From: Picochlorum sp. 'celeri' | Taxonomy: Eukaryota > Chlorophyta > Trebouxiophyceae | DNA length: 64,000 nucleotides | Direction: 5' to 3' | Assembly (NCBI GenBank): GCA_010909725.1 | Contig: JAACMV010000015.1 | Span: forward strand, 62,001 to 126,000 | In this document: positions 1 to 8,780 of the stretch, one piece after another | Position numbering within the stretch: the first letter of the stretch is position 1 | Layout of the letters: every line of letters begins with the position of its first letter | Position numbers and translations under genes: made by a program | Notes under the pieces: generated by a model | Database searches by the model: none | The model's input: only the letters and a program-made list of their open reading frames with translations | What the model was told of the DNA's origin: nothing

Positions 1-1915
1 TCTTCTGTTTCTGATACCATTTTTTGTCATCGAAGAAGGCTTGTTGCAGTTGGGGCCACATAGAAACTTGGAATCTGTAACTCTCAAAAATTTTCTCAAG
101 ATCTACTGTCTTGTATGTTGGCACAGACACCCATGCAGGACAGTATTCAGACATCCTTTTCTTTATTTTGGCTGTATACTGTTTCTGACTAGATAAGAAG
201 ATCCATTCTCCTGACCCCAGAGAATCACTTTTATATCTGTCTTCCACCTCTGTATGACGACCATTTTCTGCATTCCACTTTGCATGGATCTTTTGCTTTT
301 CCGAATCATGAAAAACCCACGTGGCCGCTGACTTTTTACCTGGGTCCAAACCGACAATGATACAATCTGTGTGATATATACCATGGTCATCTTTGCGTAT
401 GCCAGCCAACCTTTTGATCCTTTCTGTGATGACTGTCTTGTCTTTGTTTTTAGCCTTTCGTTTCTGTAGAACGTCCTTTTGTGACTTTAATGTATGCAAC
501 AATGGCTTCAGTAGAACATAATGTATGGTGGAAATGTCACCAAGGAGAATACGCAAAGGGTCATATCTGATCTTTTTTGCAATAATGTTGGTTGCAAACA
601 TCCCACAATAGGTGGCCCACAACTTTGCTTTGACGTAATTCATATCATCCTGCAGATGGATTATCTTGCATTCCAGATCCGACTTCACAGTGTCTATAAC
701 AGCAGAAACAGAGACGCCATCAGTGCATATAGAGCATCCGAATCTGAGTTTCGTTTGGTCCTTCATGTGCTTTTTTTTCAATACTCGCTTCATGTTGAAT
801 ATCGATTTCCAATAATAATACTTATTTGTATAGTCATCCAGTGCTGGACAGTCATCTACTATCTTTCTGATATATGGATATTTCTTTGCGAGTTGCTCAA
901 CCATAGTCTTCACTGCTGTGCTGGAGATATGGATATGCTTTGGTTTCCAGGCCATCTGTGGACACAGACAAAATGTCCATTTCTGTCTTCCAAGTATACT
1001 CTTCTTCCCTTCAAACTCTCCGTTTCTGAACCTCTGTTGCAGTGATTCCACGAATGGCTCCAAGTGACCCAAAATGAAGAAGCAAATTCTGGATTTCTCA
1101 GAAAGAGTTGTCGTCTTTGGCACCAACGAGCAAATGATATCCAAGGCTCTCTGTGCTTCATCCCATACTGACACATCAGACGCAAATTCTGTCAATGATG
1201 GTCTACGTTCAACAATATCACTGACTTTCGTCCTCTCCCAGAATGCCTGTGTGATTGCAGAAAATACTTGTCCAAACTTCTTCTTTGACAAATTTTTGAT
1301 TTGGTCAAAGTCCGTGTCGTCTCGAAATAGCAAATATCTCAGATACCGTAATGCATATACATTAAGATTGGTTTCCAAATGCGTGGTATGCATAACAGAC
1401 GACTGCTGGGCCATCTGCTCCATTGTTTTGTCTCTCCAAGAAGAGAGACAACCCTGTGGCCAATCTGTTTTTAACCCAGTCTCCTCACAATATTCCTTGC
1501 ACAAGTCGCGCAAGTTGGTATCAACATCCTTTCTCTCCTTCTTTTGTTGCAAATGATTAGCAAGGTGTCTGTAGATTTTGTTGTAGAGTTCGTAGAGAGA
1601 TTCATCTTTGTGGTCTCTAAATGCCCCACCGTTCCTCAATAACAATAGATGCATGACATGATGCGCATGAATCTGTAGTCTACTCAGGTAGAATACACAT
1701 TCTTCAATTTCGCGTTGAACCACTTTGAACTTACAAAAAGGCTGCAAAGTGCACTTGACGACTGTCTTATTGAAAAAACGGTCTTTATCCTTCTTTATAG
1801 CCACATCCAATCGAGTAAACTTCTTTTTCTTCACCTTTTTCGATGGTGTGGCGGACACCTTTCTCTTTTTTTTCATTTTGAAATGACACGGTTGGCGATG
1901 GCGGCTCGACTTCAT
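1..1915 (-). CDS. Fanzor-family RNA-guided nuclease (eukaryotic TnpB-like), 3' end beyond window
   Basis: One uninterrupted frame of 638 codons runs from the ATG at 1915 down to base 1 with no stop, so the C-terminus lies outside the window. The N-terminus is very basic: KKKRKV (residues 15-20, like the SV40 nuclear localisation core) followed by KKVKKKK (26-32). A long helical region follows, then a TDGVSVS motif (about 398-404), typical of the wedge/RuvC entry of Fanzor1 proteins. Next comes VGLDPGKKS, in which Asp524 (codon 344-346) fits the first RuvC catalytic acid. RuvC II/III and the zinc finger would lie to the left of the window. The frame shows no internal damage, although it is long and in transposon-type sequence. 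A stop at 1970-1972 closes the frame upstream. Family assignment is from motifs recognised by eye; an unrelated RuvC-like transposase is the main alternative. Confidence 0.82.
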   Translation of the reverse strand, partial: MKSSRHRQPCHFKMKKKRKVSATPSKKVKKKKFTRLDVAIKKDKDRFFNKTVVKCTLQPFCKFKVVQREIEECVFYLSRLQIHAHHVMHLLLLRNGGAFRDHKDESLYELYNKIYRHLANHLQQKKERKDVDTNLRDLCKEYCEETGLKTDWPQGCLSSWRDKTMEQMAQQSSVMHTTHLETNLNVYALRYLRYLLFRDDTDFDQIKNLSKKKFGQVFSAITQAFWERTKVSDIVERRPSLTEFASDVSVWDEAQRALDIICSLVPKTTTLSEKSRICFFILGHLEPFVESLQQRFRNGEFEGKKSILGRQKWTFCLCPQMAWKPKHIHISSTAVKTMVEQLAKKYPYIRKIVDDCPALDDYTNKYYYWKSIFNMKRVLKKKHMKDQTKLRFGCSICTDGVSVSAVIDTVKSDLECKIIHLQDDMNYVKAKLWATYCGMFATNIIAKKIRYDPLRILLGDISTIHYVLLKPLLHTLKSQKDVLQKRKAKNKDKTVITERIKRLAGIRKDDHGIYHTDCIIVGLDPGKKSAATWVFHDSEKQKIHAKWNAENGRHTEVEDRYKSDSLGSGEWIFLSSQKQYTAKIKKRMSEYCPAWVSVPTYKTVDLEKIFESYRFQVSMWPQLQQAFFDDKKWYQKQK

Positions 1916-2095
1916 ACCAATCCAAGGTTCTAGAAGATTCGGATTGACCAGAGTCAAATGGACTAGATGTTACATTCCTTAATTAAACGAAATTTAAAAT
2001 TTTTACGGTATGTTTGTTTTCACCGGTACAACACACCTTCGCAACAACACTGTGTTTTAAACTTTATTTTCCGAATATATATTGTATACATATAC

Positions 2096-3403
2096 TTACT
2101 CTTCGAAGCTAACACGAATGCGGCGCCAGCGAGAAGATACTTTCACAAGAAGGTTTAAAAATTCACGGCTGGAAGATACCGCCACTTGACTTCTGGAGTC
2201 CATTTGGCCTTGGTTCATGTGAAATGTACACCGATCTAAATATACTTTATCTGAATTTAAGAGGGGTACAAACACGTATCTCTCTACATATTCGTACCAT
2301 TGCTGTCCATTGACCGCAATATCAATCTCTGTCAATCGTAACAACAGTTCAGCAGGTATCCGGAACAAATACTCAGCTGGTATCCACAGCTGCTTGCATC
2401 GATCGCCGATATCATCTAAAAATACACTCAAGATGGATATTTTCAAAACTTCAAGATGAGAACCTTGACTTGGCATGCTGATTTTATCAATGCCAGAATT
2501 CCTGATGTCGACATGCTGTATTCCTACTGGAAGCTGCAACGACCTCAAAGGATTCCAAGCCAAATCTCTAACTTCAATGTGCTTCAAATTCTCGCAATGA
2601 GATGCATCAATTGTGTCATCGATGACAAATGCATCTCTCGTGCCGTCACATGAGGAAATAACAAGTTTTTCCAAACTCCTGCAAAGTATCGCACTGTTTA
2701 TCCATGAATTAATTGGTGCATGGCAATAGCAATGTCGAATCTCCAGCGATCTCAAATTCGGCAAGGATACAATTGGCAAATCATCGTTTGGGTTGGTTGC
2801 AATGTACGTATTCGACAAGCTCAACTTCTCCAAGTCCATTGGCAACTTTCTGTCTGTGAGCACCAGAGAGGTGGTATCCCAACCGAATATTTTCAAGTTT
2901 TTCAATGCCACAAAATCATGAAAACTTATTTGATGCTCTATATGCTTTGTTCTGTTGATCACCAATGTGTGTATTCTCAGGTTCAGGCCACTCTCGCAGT
3001 TCATGAGCAGTTGCAACAACCCACTAATGTCCTGGTGATCTTTCAGCACGACCGTTGTGGCGCTGTCATCCTCTTCTGCATGCTCAACCTCACATGATTT
3101 ATTAGCCGTCTCACCGGATATGATGCAAATGTGTTTGGCATGGGCAATATGCCTTCCACTGCAGAACCTCAAGTACTGGTCCAGTTGGTCTTCCCGTAAC
3201 GTCACCTCGTGACGACGAAACAACACATGTACTTCTTTATCGTTCGTATCATAGTCCAATGAATTTATGAGACTCAAACCGAGACGGTTAAGGAGTGTCT
3301 TTGATGTCGCCAGGCAAAACCTCACTCGATCCTTGATATCGAGCAGATGGGTGCCCACGATGCGCTCCAAAAGATCCGTGGGCAGGTTTTCCATTGGTAT
3401 CAT
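2096..3403 (-). CDS. F-box protein with leucine-rich-repeat-like C-terminal region
   Basis: This 435-residue intronless protein opens with an F-box (about residues 5-45: LPTDLLERIV, then a helix ending in SKTLLNRL). The rest is a series of irregular LRR-like units such as LEKLSLSNTYI, LRSLEIRHC, LEKLVISSC and LKHIEVRDL. F-box proteins bind SKP1 in SCF ubiquitin ligases and LRRs usually bind the substrate. The target cannot be told from sequence. Met4 is an alternative start (MENLPTDLL). It lies on the same strand as the Fanzor gene, whose start is 180 nt past this stop, and looks like an ordinary host gene. Confidence 0.8.
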   Translation of the reverse strand: MIPMENLPTDLLERIVGTHLLDIKDRVRFCLATSKTLLNRLGLSLINSLDYDTNDKEVHVLFRRHEVTLREDQLDQYLRFCSGRHIAHAKHICIISGETANKSCEVEHAEEDDSATTVVLKDHQDISGLLQLLMNCESGLNLRIHTLVINRTKHIEHQISFHDFVALKNLKIFGWDTTSLVLTDRKLPMDLEKLSLSNTYIATNPNDDLPIVSLPNLRSLEIRHCYCHAPINSWINSAILCRSLEKLVISSCDGTRDAFVIDDTIDASHCENLKHIEVRDLAWNPLRSLQLPVGIQHVDIRNSGIDKISMPSQGSHLEVLKISILSVFLDDIGDRCKQLWIPAEYLFRIPAELLLRLTEIDIAVNGQQWYEYVERYVFVPLLNSDKVYLDRCTFHMNQGQMDSRSQVAVSSSREFLNLLVKVSSRWRRIRVSFEE

Positions 3404-3665
3404 GCCACCCTCATTGTCGTTTGAAGATATCCATCCTTCTCCGTGCTATGAGACACAAAGGGTATTTCATGTGAGAAATTTGTCCGTTTCAGTCCAGCAT
3501 TTTGATGTGGACCGCTGTAGCGGACTCCGATCAAACAAACTTTTCATGGGGGGGTCCCAGGTCGCATGTTCCGCCGGCATTCATGAGCAATCAAAGCGAT
3601 ATAGATTGGTGTACAGCCCAGACCTGTCCCTATAGAATTATACATTGCATATAGTAGAGTAAACA

Positions 3666-4300
3666 ATGGCTGACGACAAGAAGATCAAGGCTGTGAAGAA
3701 GGAGGGAGGAAAAAAGGCACAGGATTTGGCGTACGTTTCATTTCTCTCTGTCAGTATTTGTGTTGGATCGACGTTCATAGATTGAAAAACTCGCATTCAT
3801 GGTTATGCAGGGGTGTGTCTGCTTTGGGAGGAGTGTCATTCTTCAATGTTGCCGTAGACGAACCAGAAGGCGACTTGGAGTTGCTCCAGGTTCTGTTGGA
3901 CGCTGCCAACGTGGAAGTGGACGAGGCCGCCGAAGAGCGCAAGGGTGGTGCTGGCGACCTCGGAAAGGCCTTTTTGTCTTCAGGAAATGATCAGTTGGCT
4001 ATTATCTTCCACGTGCCAAAGGCTCTGTCTGAGGCCAAGGGGGTGACACTCCAGGAATGGATGGACGCCCTGCTCAAGCCTGTGACAGACAAAGGCATGA
4101 AGATCGTTGAGCAGACTGACGAGGTCGCTAAAGTCACGGTTCCAGCCAATCCAGATGCCGGGGTGTTCCCGATTAAAATGAGGGATGAGTGCACCGCATG
4201 CGGATTTACATTTTTGAGGGAAAAGGGATTGATTCCACAGGATGATTCTTCCTCTGATGACGATGTCAATTATGCAGAGGCAGCTGGAGTTGAGTGGTAG
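3666..4300 (+). CDS. small acidic protein, family not recognised
   Basis: Exon 1 (3666-3730) encodes a Lys-rich start, MADDKKIKAVKKEGGKKAQ. It is joined over an 80-nt intron (3731-3810, GTACGT...ATGCAG) to exon 2, giving 184 residues with phase preserved. The body looks globular, with Trp in EWMDALLKP, the stretch FPIKMRDECTACGFTFLREKG and an acidic tail (DDSSSDDDVNYAEAAG). There is no signal peptide or membrane segment. The Lys-rich start and acidic end suggest a soluble, possibly nucleic-acid- or ribosome-associated protein, but that is inference. The stop is 17 nt from that of the convergent DPE1 gene. Confidence 0.72.
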
Positions 4301-4317
4301 ATTACATATTTGAATTC

Positions 4318-6081
4318 CTAATCTGTAATATGAAGATCTGAAAGTCTGTCCGTCACAGTGACCCACTCACGCAGTTCTGCAGCAGCTGCAGTCAATTTCT
4401 CACTTTTCCACACCTCTTCAGAATCATCCAATCTCCACGCCCAATTACCTTCAGCTCTGCCTGGGGTGTTCATACGGGCTTCAGCTCCAAGCCTCAAAGC
4501 ATCTTGCATGGTGATGATGGCGGTCTTTGAGACTGAGGCAAATGCTAGCTTGGTGAATGCAGCGACAATGTCACCTTCAGCAATGTCAATGCCGCAATAC
4601 TCGTGGATGATCTGTTTCTCTTCATCCGTAGCCTGTGTTTCCCACCATTCTACTGTAGTTGGATTATCATGCGTTCCAGTGTAAATAAATGAATTTGGTC
4701 GTGCATTGTGTGGCAAGTGTGTGTTGCGCGGACCTCCTCCCCAGGCAAACTGCAGCACAAGCATTCCTGGAGCCCCCACAAGATCTCTGAGCTCGATAAC
4801 ATCTGCTGTGATGACGCCTAAATCTTCTGCCAGAATAGGGACCTCACCTAGCTCTCGTCTCAGTGCATTGAAGAGTGCCAGTCCAGGCCCCTTTTGCCAC
4901 TGGCCAACCATTGCTGTGTCTCGCCAAGCTTCCACAGCCCAATACCCAGCAAAAGCACGGAAGTGATCAATTCTAGTCTCATCATACAACTCCATGGCCC
5001 GCTTCATGCGTTGGATCCACCAAGAGTATCCTTCTGCTTCATTTGCTTTCCAATCATATAAGGGGCTTCCCCAAAGTTGTCCAGTGGAAGAAAAGGCGTC
5101 TGGTGGAACACCAGACACTAGGCTTGGAGTCCCGGTTTCACGATCCAGCTGAAACAATTTTCTATTCGCCCAAACATCAGCACTATGACCTCCAACATAA
5201 ATTGGCATATCACCTACAATTGTCACACCTCGAGCAGACGCATAATCTCTAACGCCGGACCAAAACTTGTCAAAGAGAAACTGCAGAACCACAAAAACTT
5301 CAATTTTATCGGACCAAAGAGCACGCAAGTTGGCGAGTGTCCTTGGGTGCCTGTCCCGAACATTTGCTGGCCAGTCCCACCATGCCTCATACTCTGCCAG
5401 GTCCGGATCCTCGCACAGCGCATGGAACAGAGCAGATTCTTCCACCCAAGGATTTTTGGCCCTGAAAGAATCGCATGCCGATCGAAGGCCTTCGAACTCT
5501 GGTTTGTCCAACAATGCCATTGCTGCCTTCACCAACAGGGGTGTCTTGATCTTTATGGCCTCATCAAAGGCAGCATTTCCATCGACTGTCTGGACCCTAT
5601 CCAACTGCTGAATATCTTCCTTTTCTAGTAATCCCATATGAACAAGCCCCTCCAAGGGAATCAACAAGGTGTTGCCACAGAGCGCATCTTCTCCAGAATA
5701 TGGAGACCAATACAGTGGATCAGGGGGTACTAGCGGAAGTACCTGCCACACTTGCATGCCCGCATCGACCAACCAATCTATGAATTTGAGGGCCTCGTTG
5801 CCAATCTCTCCCGTTCCATACTTGCCAGGAAGAGAAGTTGGGTGCAACACCACTCCAGCCCTTCTCTGTTTTGAGCCAGCAGGTTCGATATTCTCATATG
5901 TCTCGGGAAGTACCTCCCCAAGCTCATAATCTGCATAGAGCATTTTCTCCTGGCCCTTCTGCATCAGAGATCCGACCAAATGACAACGGATACCCTTGCG
6001 CATCGATAGCCCTCTGTGACACAAGCGACCTATGGGCAGCATCATTCGCACCCCATTGGAGCAGCATGATCGTGTATTCAT
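4318..6081 (-). CDS. DPE1: 4-alpha-glucanotransferase (disproportionating enzyme, GH77), probably plastidic
   Basis: The protein has 587 residues. A basic N-terminal extension of about 70 residues, consistent with a plastid transit peptide, precedes a complete GH77 amylomaltase domain. The domain begins at RRAGVVLHPTSLPG, with GTGEIG and WSPYSGEDALCGN nearby. Catalytic motifs are visible: the nucleophile Asp in RIDHFRAF, the acid/base Glu in ILAEDLG, and the transition-state Asp in YTGTHDN. Single-domain DPE1 enzymes transfer maltodextrin units during starch breakdown in the plastid; the cytosolic DPE2 form carries starch-binding domains that are absent here. No intron was seen. It diverges from eL6 across a 387-nt gap. 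Confidence 0.93.
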   Translation of the reverse strand: MNTRSCCSNGVRMMLPIGRLCHRGLSMRKGIRCHLVGSLMQKGQEKMLYADYELGEVLPETYENIEPAGSKQRRAGVVLHPTSLPGKYGTGEIGNEALKFIDWLVDAGMQVWQVLPLVPPDPLYWSPYSGEDALCGNTLLIPLEGLVHMGLLEKEDIQQLDRVQTVDGNAAFDEAIKIKTPLLVKAAMALLDKPEFEGLRSACDSFRAKNPWVEESALFHALCEDPDLAEYEAWWDWPANVRDRHPRTLANLRALWSDKIEVFVVLQFLFDKFWSGVRDYASARGVTIVGDMPIYVGGHSADVWANRKLFQLDRETGTPSLVSGVPPDAFSSTGQLWGSPLYDWKANEAEGYSWWIQRMKRAMELYDETRIDHFRAFAGYWAVEAWRDTAMVGQWQKGPGLALFNALRRELGEVPILAEDLGVITADVIELRDLVGAPGMLVLQFAWGGGPRNTHLPHNARPNSFIYTGTHDNPTTVEWWETQATDEEKQIIHEYCGIDIAEGDIVAAFTKLAFASVSKTAIITMQDALRLGAEARMNTPGRAEGNWAWRLDDSEEVWKSEKLTAAAAELREWVTVTDRLSDLHITD

Positions 6082-6468
6082 CGCTAAAACTCACAGATTT
6101 TCTATTAGTCAATCGCAGATCTACGAAGACGGGCCAAGTGACATGCAAAGGTCCTAGAGTTCAGGGCGTAGGATGTGCTTTCTGTGAGGAAAGCAGCCAA
6201 ATCCTATCCTGGACTTGCAATGCTGTATAGTTCTGTACGATCTTGTTCGTTGCTCCGCACTGATGACCCCGAAATCTGACCCATCGGATTGGCTCCCCGA
6301 AATATTCTGTCTCTGGGTTTGCTGGCCAACGTAGCCGATGTGATGGCCCGTTCACAGATCATCGGCGATGGGGACAGGTAGCCTTTCAATTACTCCTCTT
6401 CCCAAGCTCGCCATGTATTTTCATGCCCTTGCCTCCCGGGCTCACATCAAAAGTATAAATTGCAAACA
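6082..6468. promoter_or_regulatory. shared 5' region between DPE1 and eL6
   Basis: This divergent intergenic stretch must hold the promoters and leaders of both flanking genes. It has no supported gene. A TATAAA at 6454-6459 is only 9 nt from the eL6 ATG and so is unlikely to be its TATA box. Confidence 0.5.
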
Positions 6469-7375
6469 ATGGTGAAGGAATTAGCTAGAGGTATTGAGGC
6501 CCAAGGGCGCTCCAAATCTTACCACAGACGGTGCGTGTGACTGGAGACTTTCTCAGGAAATGGAGGCGGTGATGTAGAACCAAGTGCTGGCGATAGAGAG
6601 AGGCTACAATCCCCCTGGATATCATCACATACAAATTTAATACACGGCTTCATCCCCTGTCGCTGTGTTTCCGTGTCAGATGAAGCTTGACGGCGTGTTC
6701 AAGCACATTCGCCGCCGTGACCACCTCCTTGTTTCACCTGATGTGCGTTCTCATACGATCATATTATTTCCATGCAGTGGTTTGTGGGCCATTAAGAAAA
6801 AGAATGGAGGCAAGTTCCCAACGCATCCAAAGGCTGCCAAGGCCGAGGTTGAGGCCAAGGCCCCCAAGTTCTACCCAGCCGATGATGAATCCAAGCCATT
6901 GGCCCGCCGCTTTGCCCGTAGACAGACCAAGCTTCGTGCTTCTATCACACCAGGAACCGTGCTTATCCTCTTGGCCGGGCGCTTCAAGGGAAAGCGCGTG
7001 GTCTTCTTGGGACAGCTTCCTTCGGGTCTCCTCCTGGTGACTGGGCCATTCAAGGTGAATGGAGTGCCATTGCGCCGTGTGAACCAGGCCTACGTCATTG
7101 CTACTTCTACCAAGGTGGATGTAAGCAAGGTTGATATTTCCAAGTTCGATGATAGCTATTTCAAATCCGCGGAGAAGAAGCAAAGAACTAAGAAAGGAGA
7201 GGCAGACTTCTTCGAGGACAAACTCGAGAAGAAGCAGCTTCCAGCAGACTACATAGCAAACCAGAAGACCGTCGACGCCGCCATCCTCGGTGCTCTGAAT
7301 GACGACGTGAAGGGATATTTGGGAACCCGCTTTACCCTCCGCTCTGGAGACAGACCCCACCTGATGAAATTCTAA
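6469..7375 (+). CDS. RPL6: 60S ribosomal protein eL6
   Basis: Exon 1 (6469-6530, [15 protein letters not shown]...) is spliced over a 247-nt intron (6531-6777, GTGCGT...ATGCAG) to exon 2, giving 219 residues. The eL6 signature is clear: [18 protein letters not shown], then [53 protein letters not shown] and a basic C-terminus. It is a component of the large cytosolic ribosomal subunit. The intron interrupts the protein just before GLWAI and is three to four times longer than most introns in the window. Confidence 0.95.
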
Positions 7376-7875
7376 GTGTCTGTCGATAGGACGAATTAAT
7401 TATGTATAATTTGCTGGTGAGCAATTGTTAGATGTAATACACTACAATAATGCACGGGAACCCAATATTGGGATGGTATTAATGCTCGTGGAGCACTTGA
7501 GATGCATTGGCTCATATGAGAACAAGATTCAAACCCGCATTTGAATGTTTGAGCGAGACACAGCTGACGTTATTAACTCGAAATCAGATTACCACATATC
7601 TGAATTGGTGCGTTTCGCCTGCTCAAGAGTCGAACGTGTGCATTGGGTACCTCGCGTGTCCATTGCTCCAATAGCTCAAGTTTCCGATACAAAGTATGCA
7701 AGAGCCCCTGGCTCAACATACTAATTCATTGCACGATTGGCATATTGTCAGTGATAGTGATCTACAAGGTGCGAGCACAGTGCTCTTTTGCTTCAAGGGT
7801 TTTTCCCCTCGACACGTCGATGACGAATGTAATACGGGTTCATGAATACACTTCCTTTGATGCTCAGGTCTGGAC
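7376..7875. other. 500-nt intergenic stretch
   Basis: No gene is supported here. It contains the eL6 3' end, the upstream region of the next gene and a perfect 12-nt palindrome, CCCAATATTGGG, at 7461-7472. No tRNA fold was recognised on either strand. Confidence 0.5.
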
Positions 7876-8682
7876 ATGAAAGATTCTGGTATGGGTGAAT
7901 CCAATATAAAGCGAGGGGGGGTGGACACGAACCGACAGGCCCACGTTCTCGAGACCCCCGACACCCAGAAGAAGAAGGAGGCCAGGTCAGAAACCTCGGA
8001 CAAGGCTGTTCTCTACTTCTACGGTGGCCTCACAGTCGTTGGTGTGCTACTCACAATGATCGCCACCAGAAGGAATCCACCACTACCATCCTCTGAGGTC
8101 AGCAGGACAGATGATGGTACATGTGGTCCTGTGTGTTCCACATCTGGGAATCACGTGGTTCCTGGCATCGTGTATCCAACAACAGACTGGAACCACACGC
8201 AATACTTACCTCCTGGGTCTTCGTACAGTATGTACGAGAGAATGGAGAAGCTTGAGATGGAATCCCTGCGAATGCAACAAGAGTTGAAGAGCCATAGTGC
8301 AGCGATATCTGACATGGATGGTCGAATACGGGCACTCGAGACGTATGTCTTTGGGTCATCCGGGGCTGGGGTCAAAGGAAGGCTCGATACCTTGAAGAAT
8401 CAGATCGATTCTCTCTCCAAGGATGTCTCTCAAGGGAATTTGATTGATGGAAAGCCCTCCCCAAAGTCCCTCCAAATGCTCCAAAACAGTGAAAGCCTGT
8501 CTTCTTTGCAAGAAAAAGTTGAACATCTGGAACTATGGCTCGAAACCTTGCAGCATTCCTCTCAGACAATCTCGTCTCGACTGGATTCAGAGATGGCATC
8601 CATGACGGAGGATGTGGCCACGCTCGGCGAGAGGCTTCATCATGTGGAAAATCACGTCCACGTCTCCGAAGATTTATTGTAA
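7876..8682 (+). CDS. single-pass membrane coiled-coil protein, unrecognised
   Basis: This 268-residue intronless frame starts at the first ATG. A hydrophilic N-terminal segment rich in Lys and Glu is followed by one transmembrane helix (about residues 44-63, AVLYFYGGLTVVGVLLTMIA). A Pro/Ser/Cys-containing spacer leads to a long coiled-coil region (about 120-265) with heptad-like runs such as LEMESLRMQQELK, LDTLKNQIDSLSKDV and LQEKVEHLELWLETL. The architecture suggests a tethering or scaffold protein of an internal membrane, with most of the mass on one side. I do not recognise the family. Confidence 0.7.
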   Translation: MKDSGMGESNIKRGGVDTNRQAHVLETPDTQKKKEARSETSDKAVLYFYGGLTVVGVLLTMIATRRNPPLPSSEVSRTDDGTCGPVCSTSGNHVVPGIVYPTTDWNHTQYLPPGSSYSMYERMEKLEMESLRMQQELKSHSAAISDMDGRIRALETYVFGSSGAGVKGRLDTLKNQIDSLSKDVSQGNLIDGKPSPKSLQMLQNSESLSSLQEKVEHLELWLETLQHSSQTISSRLDSEMASMTEDVATLGERLHHVENHVHVSEDLL

Positions 8683-8780
8683 ATTATCCTTTATGAATCA
8701 ATTTGTAGTGAGGTAATCATTTCAATCGACAGGATAGCTCCACTTCAGCACTCATCTCTCTCCAGATTGGGTCGTTCCGC

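Noticed and set aside
521..1556. Two plus-strand open frames (521-1045 and 1074-1556) as separate genes
   Set aside because: They lie opposite the continuous minus-strand Fanzor frame, which has family motifs; the plus frames look like random Ser/Leu/Cys-rich shadows.
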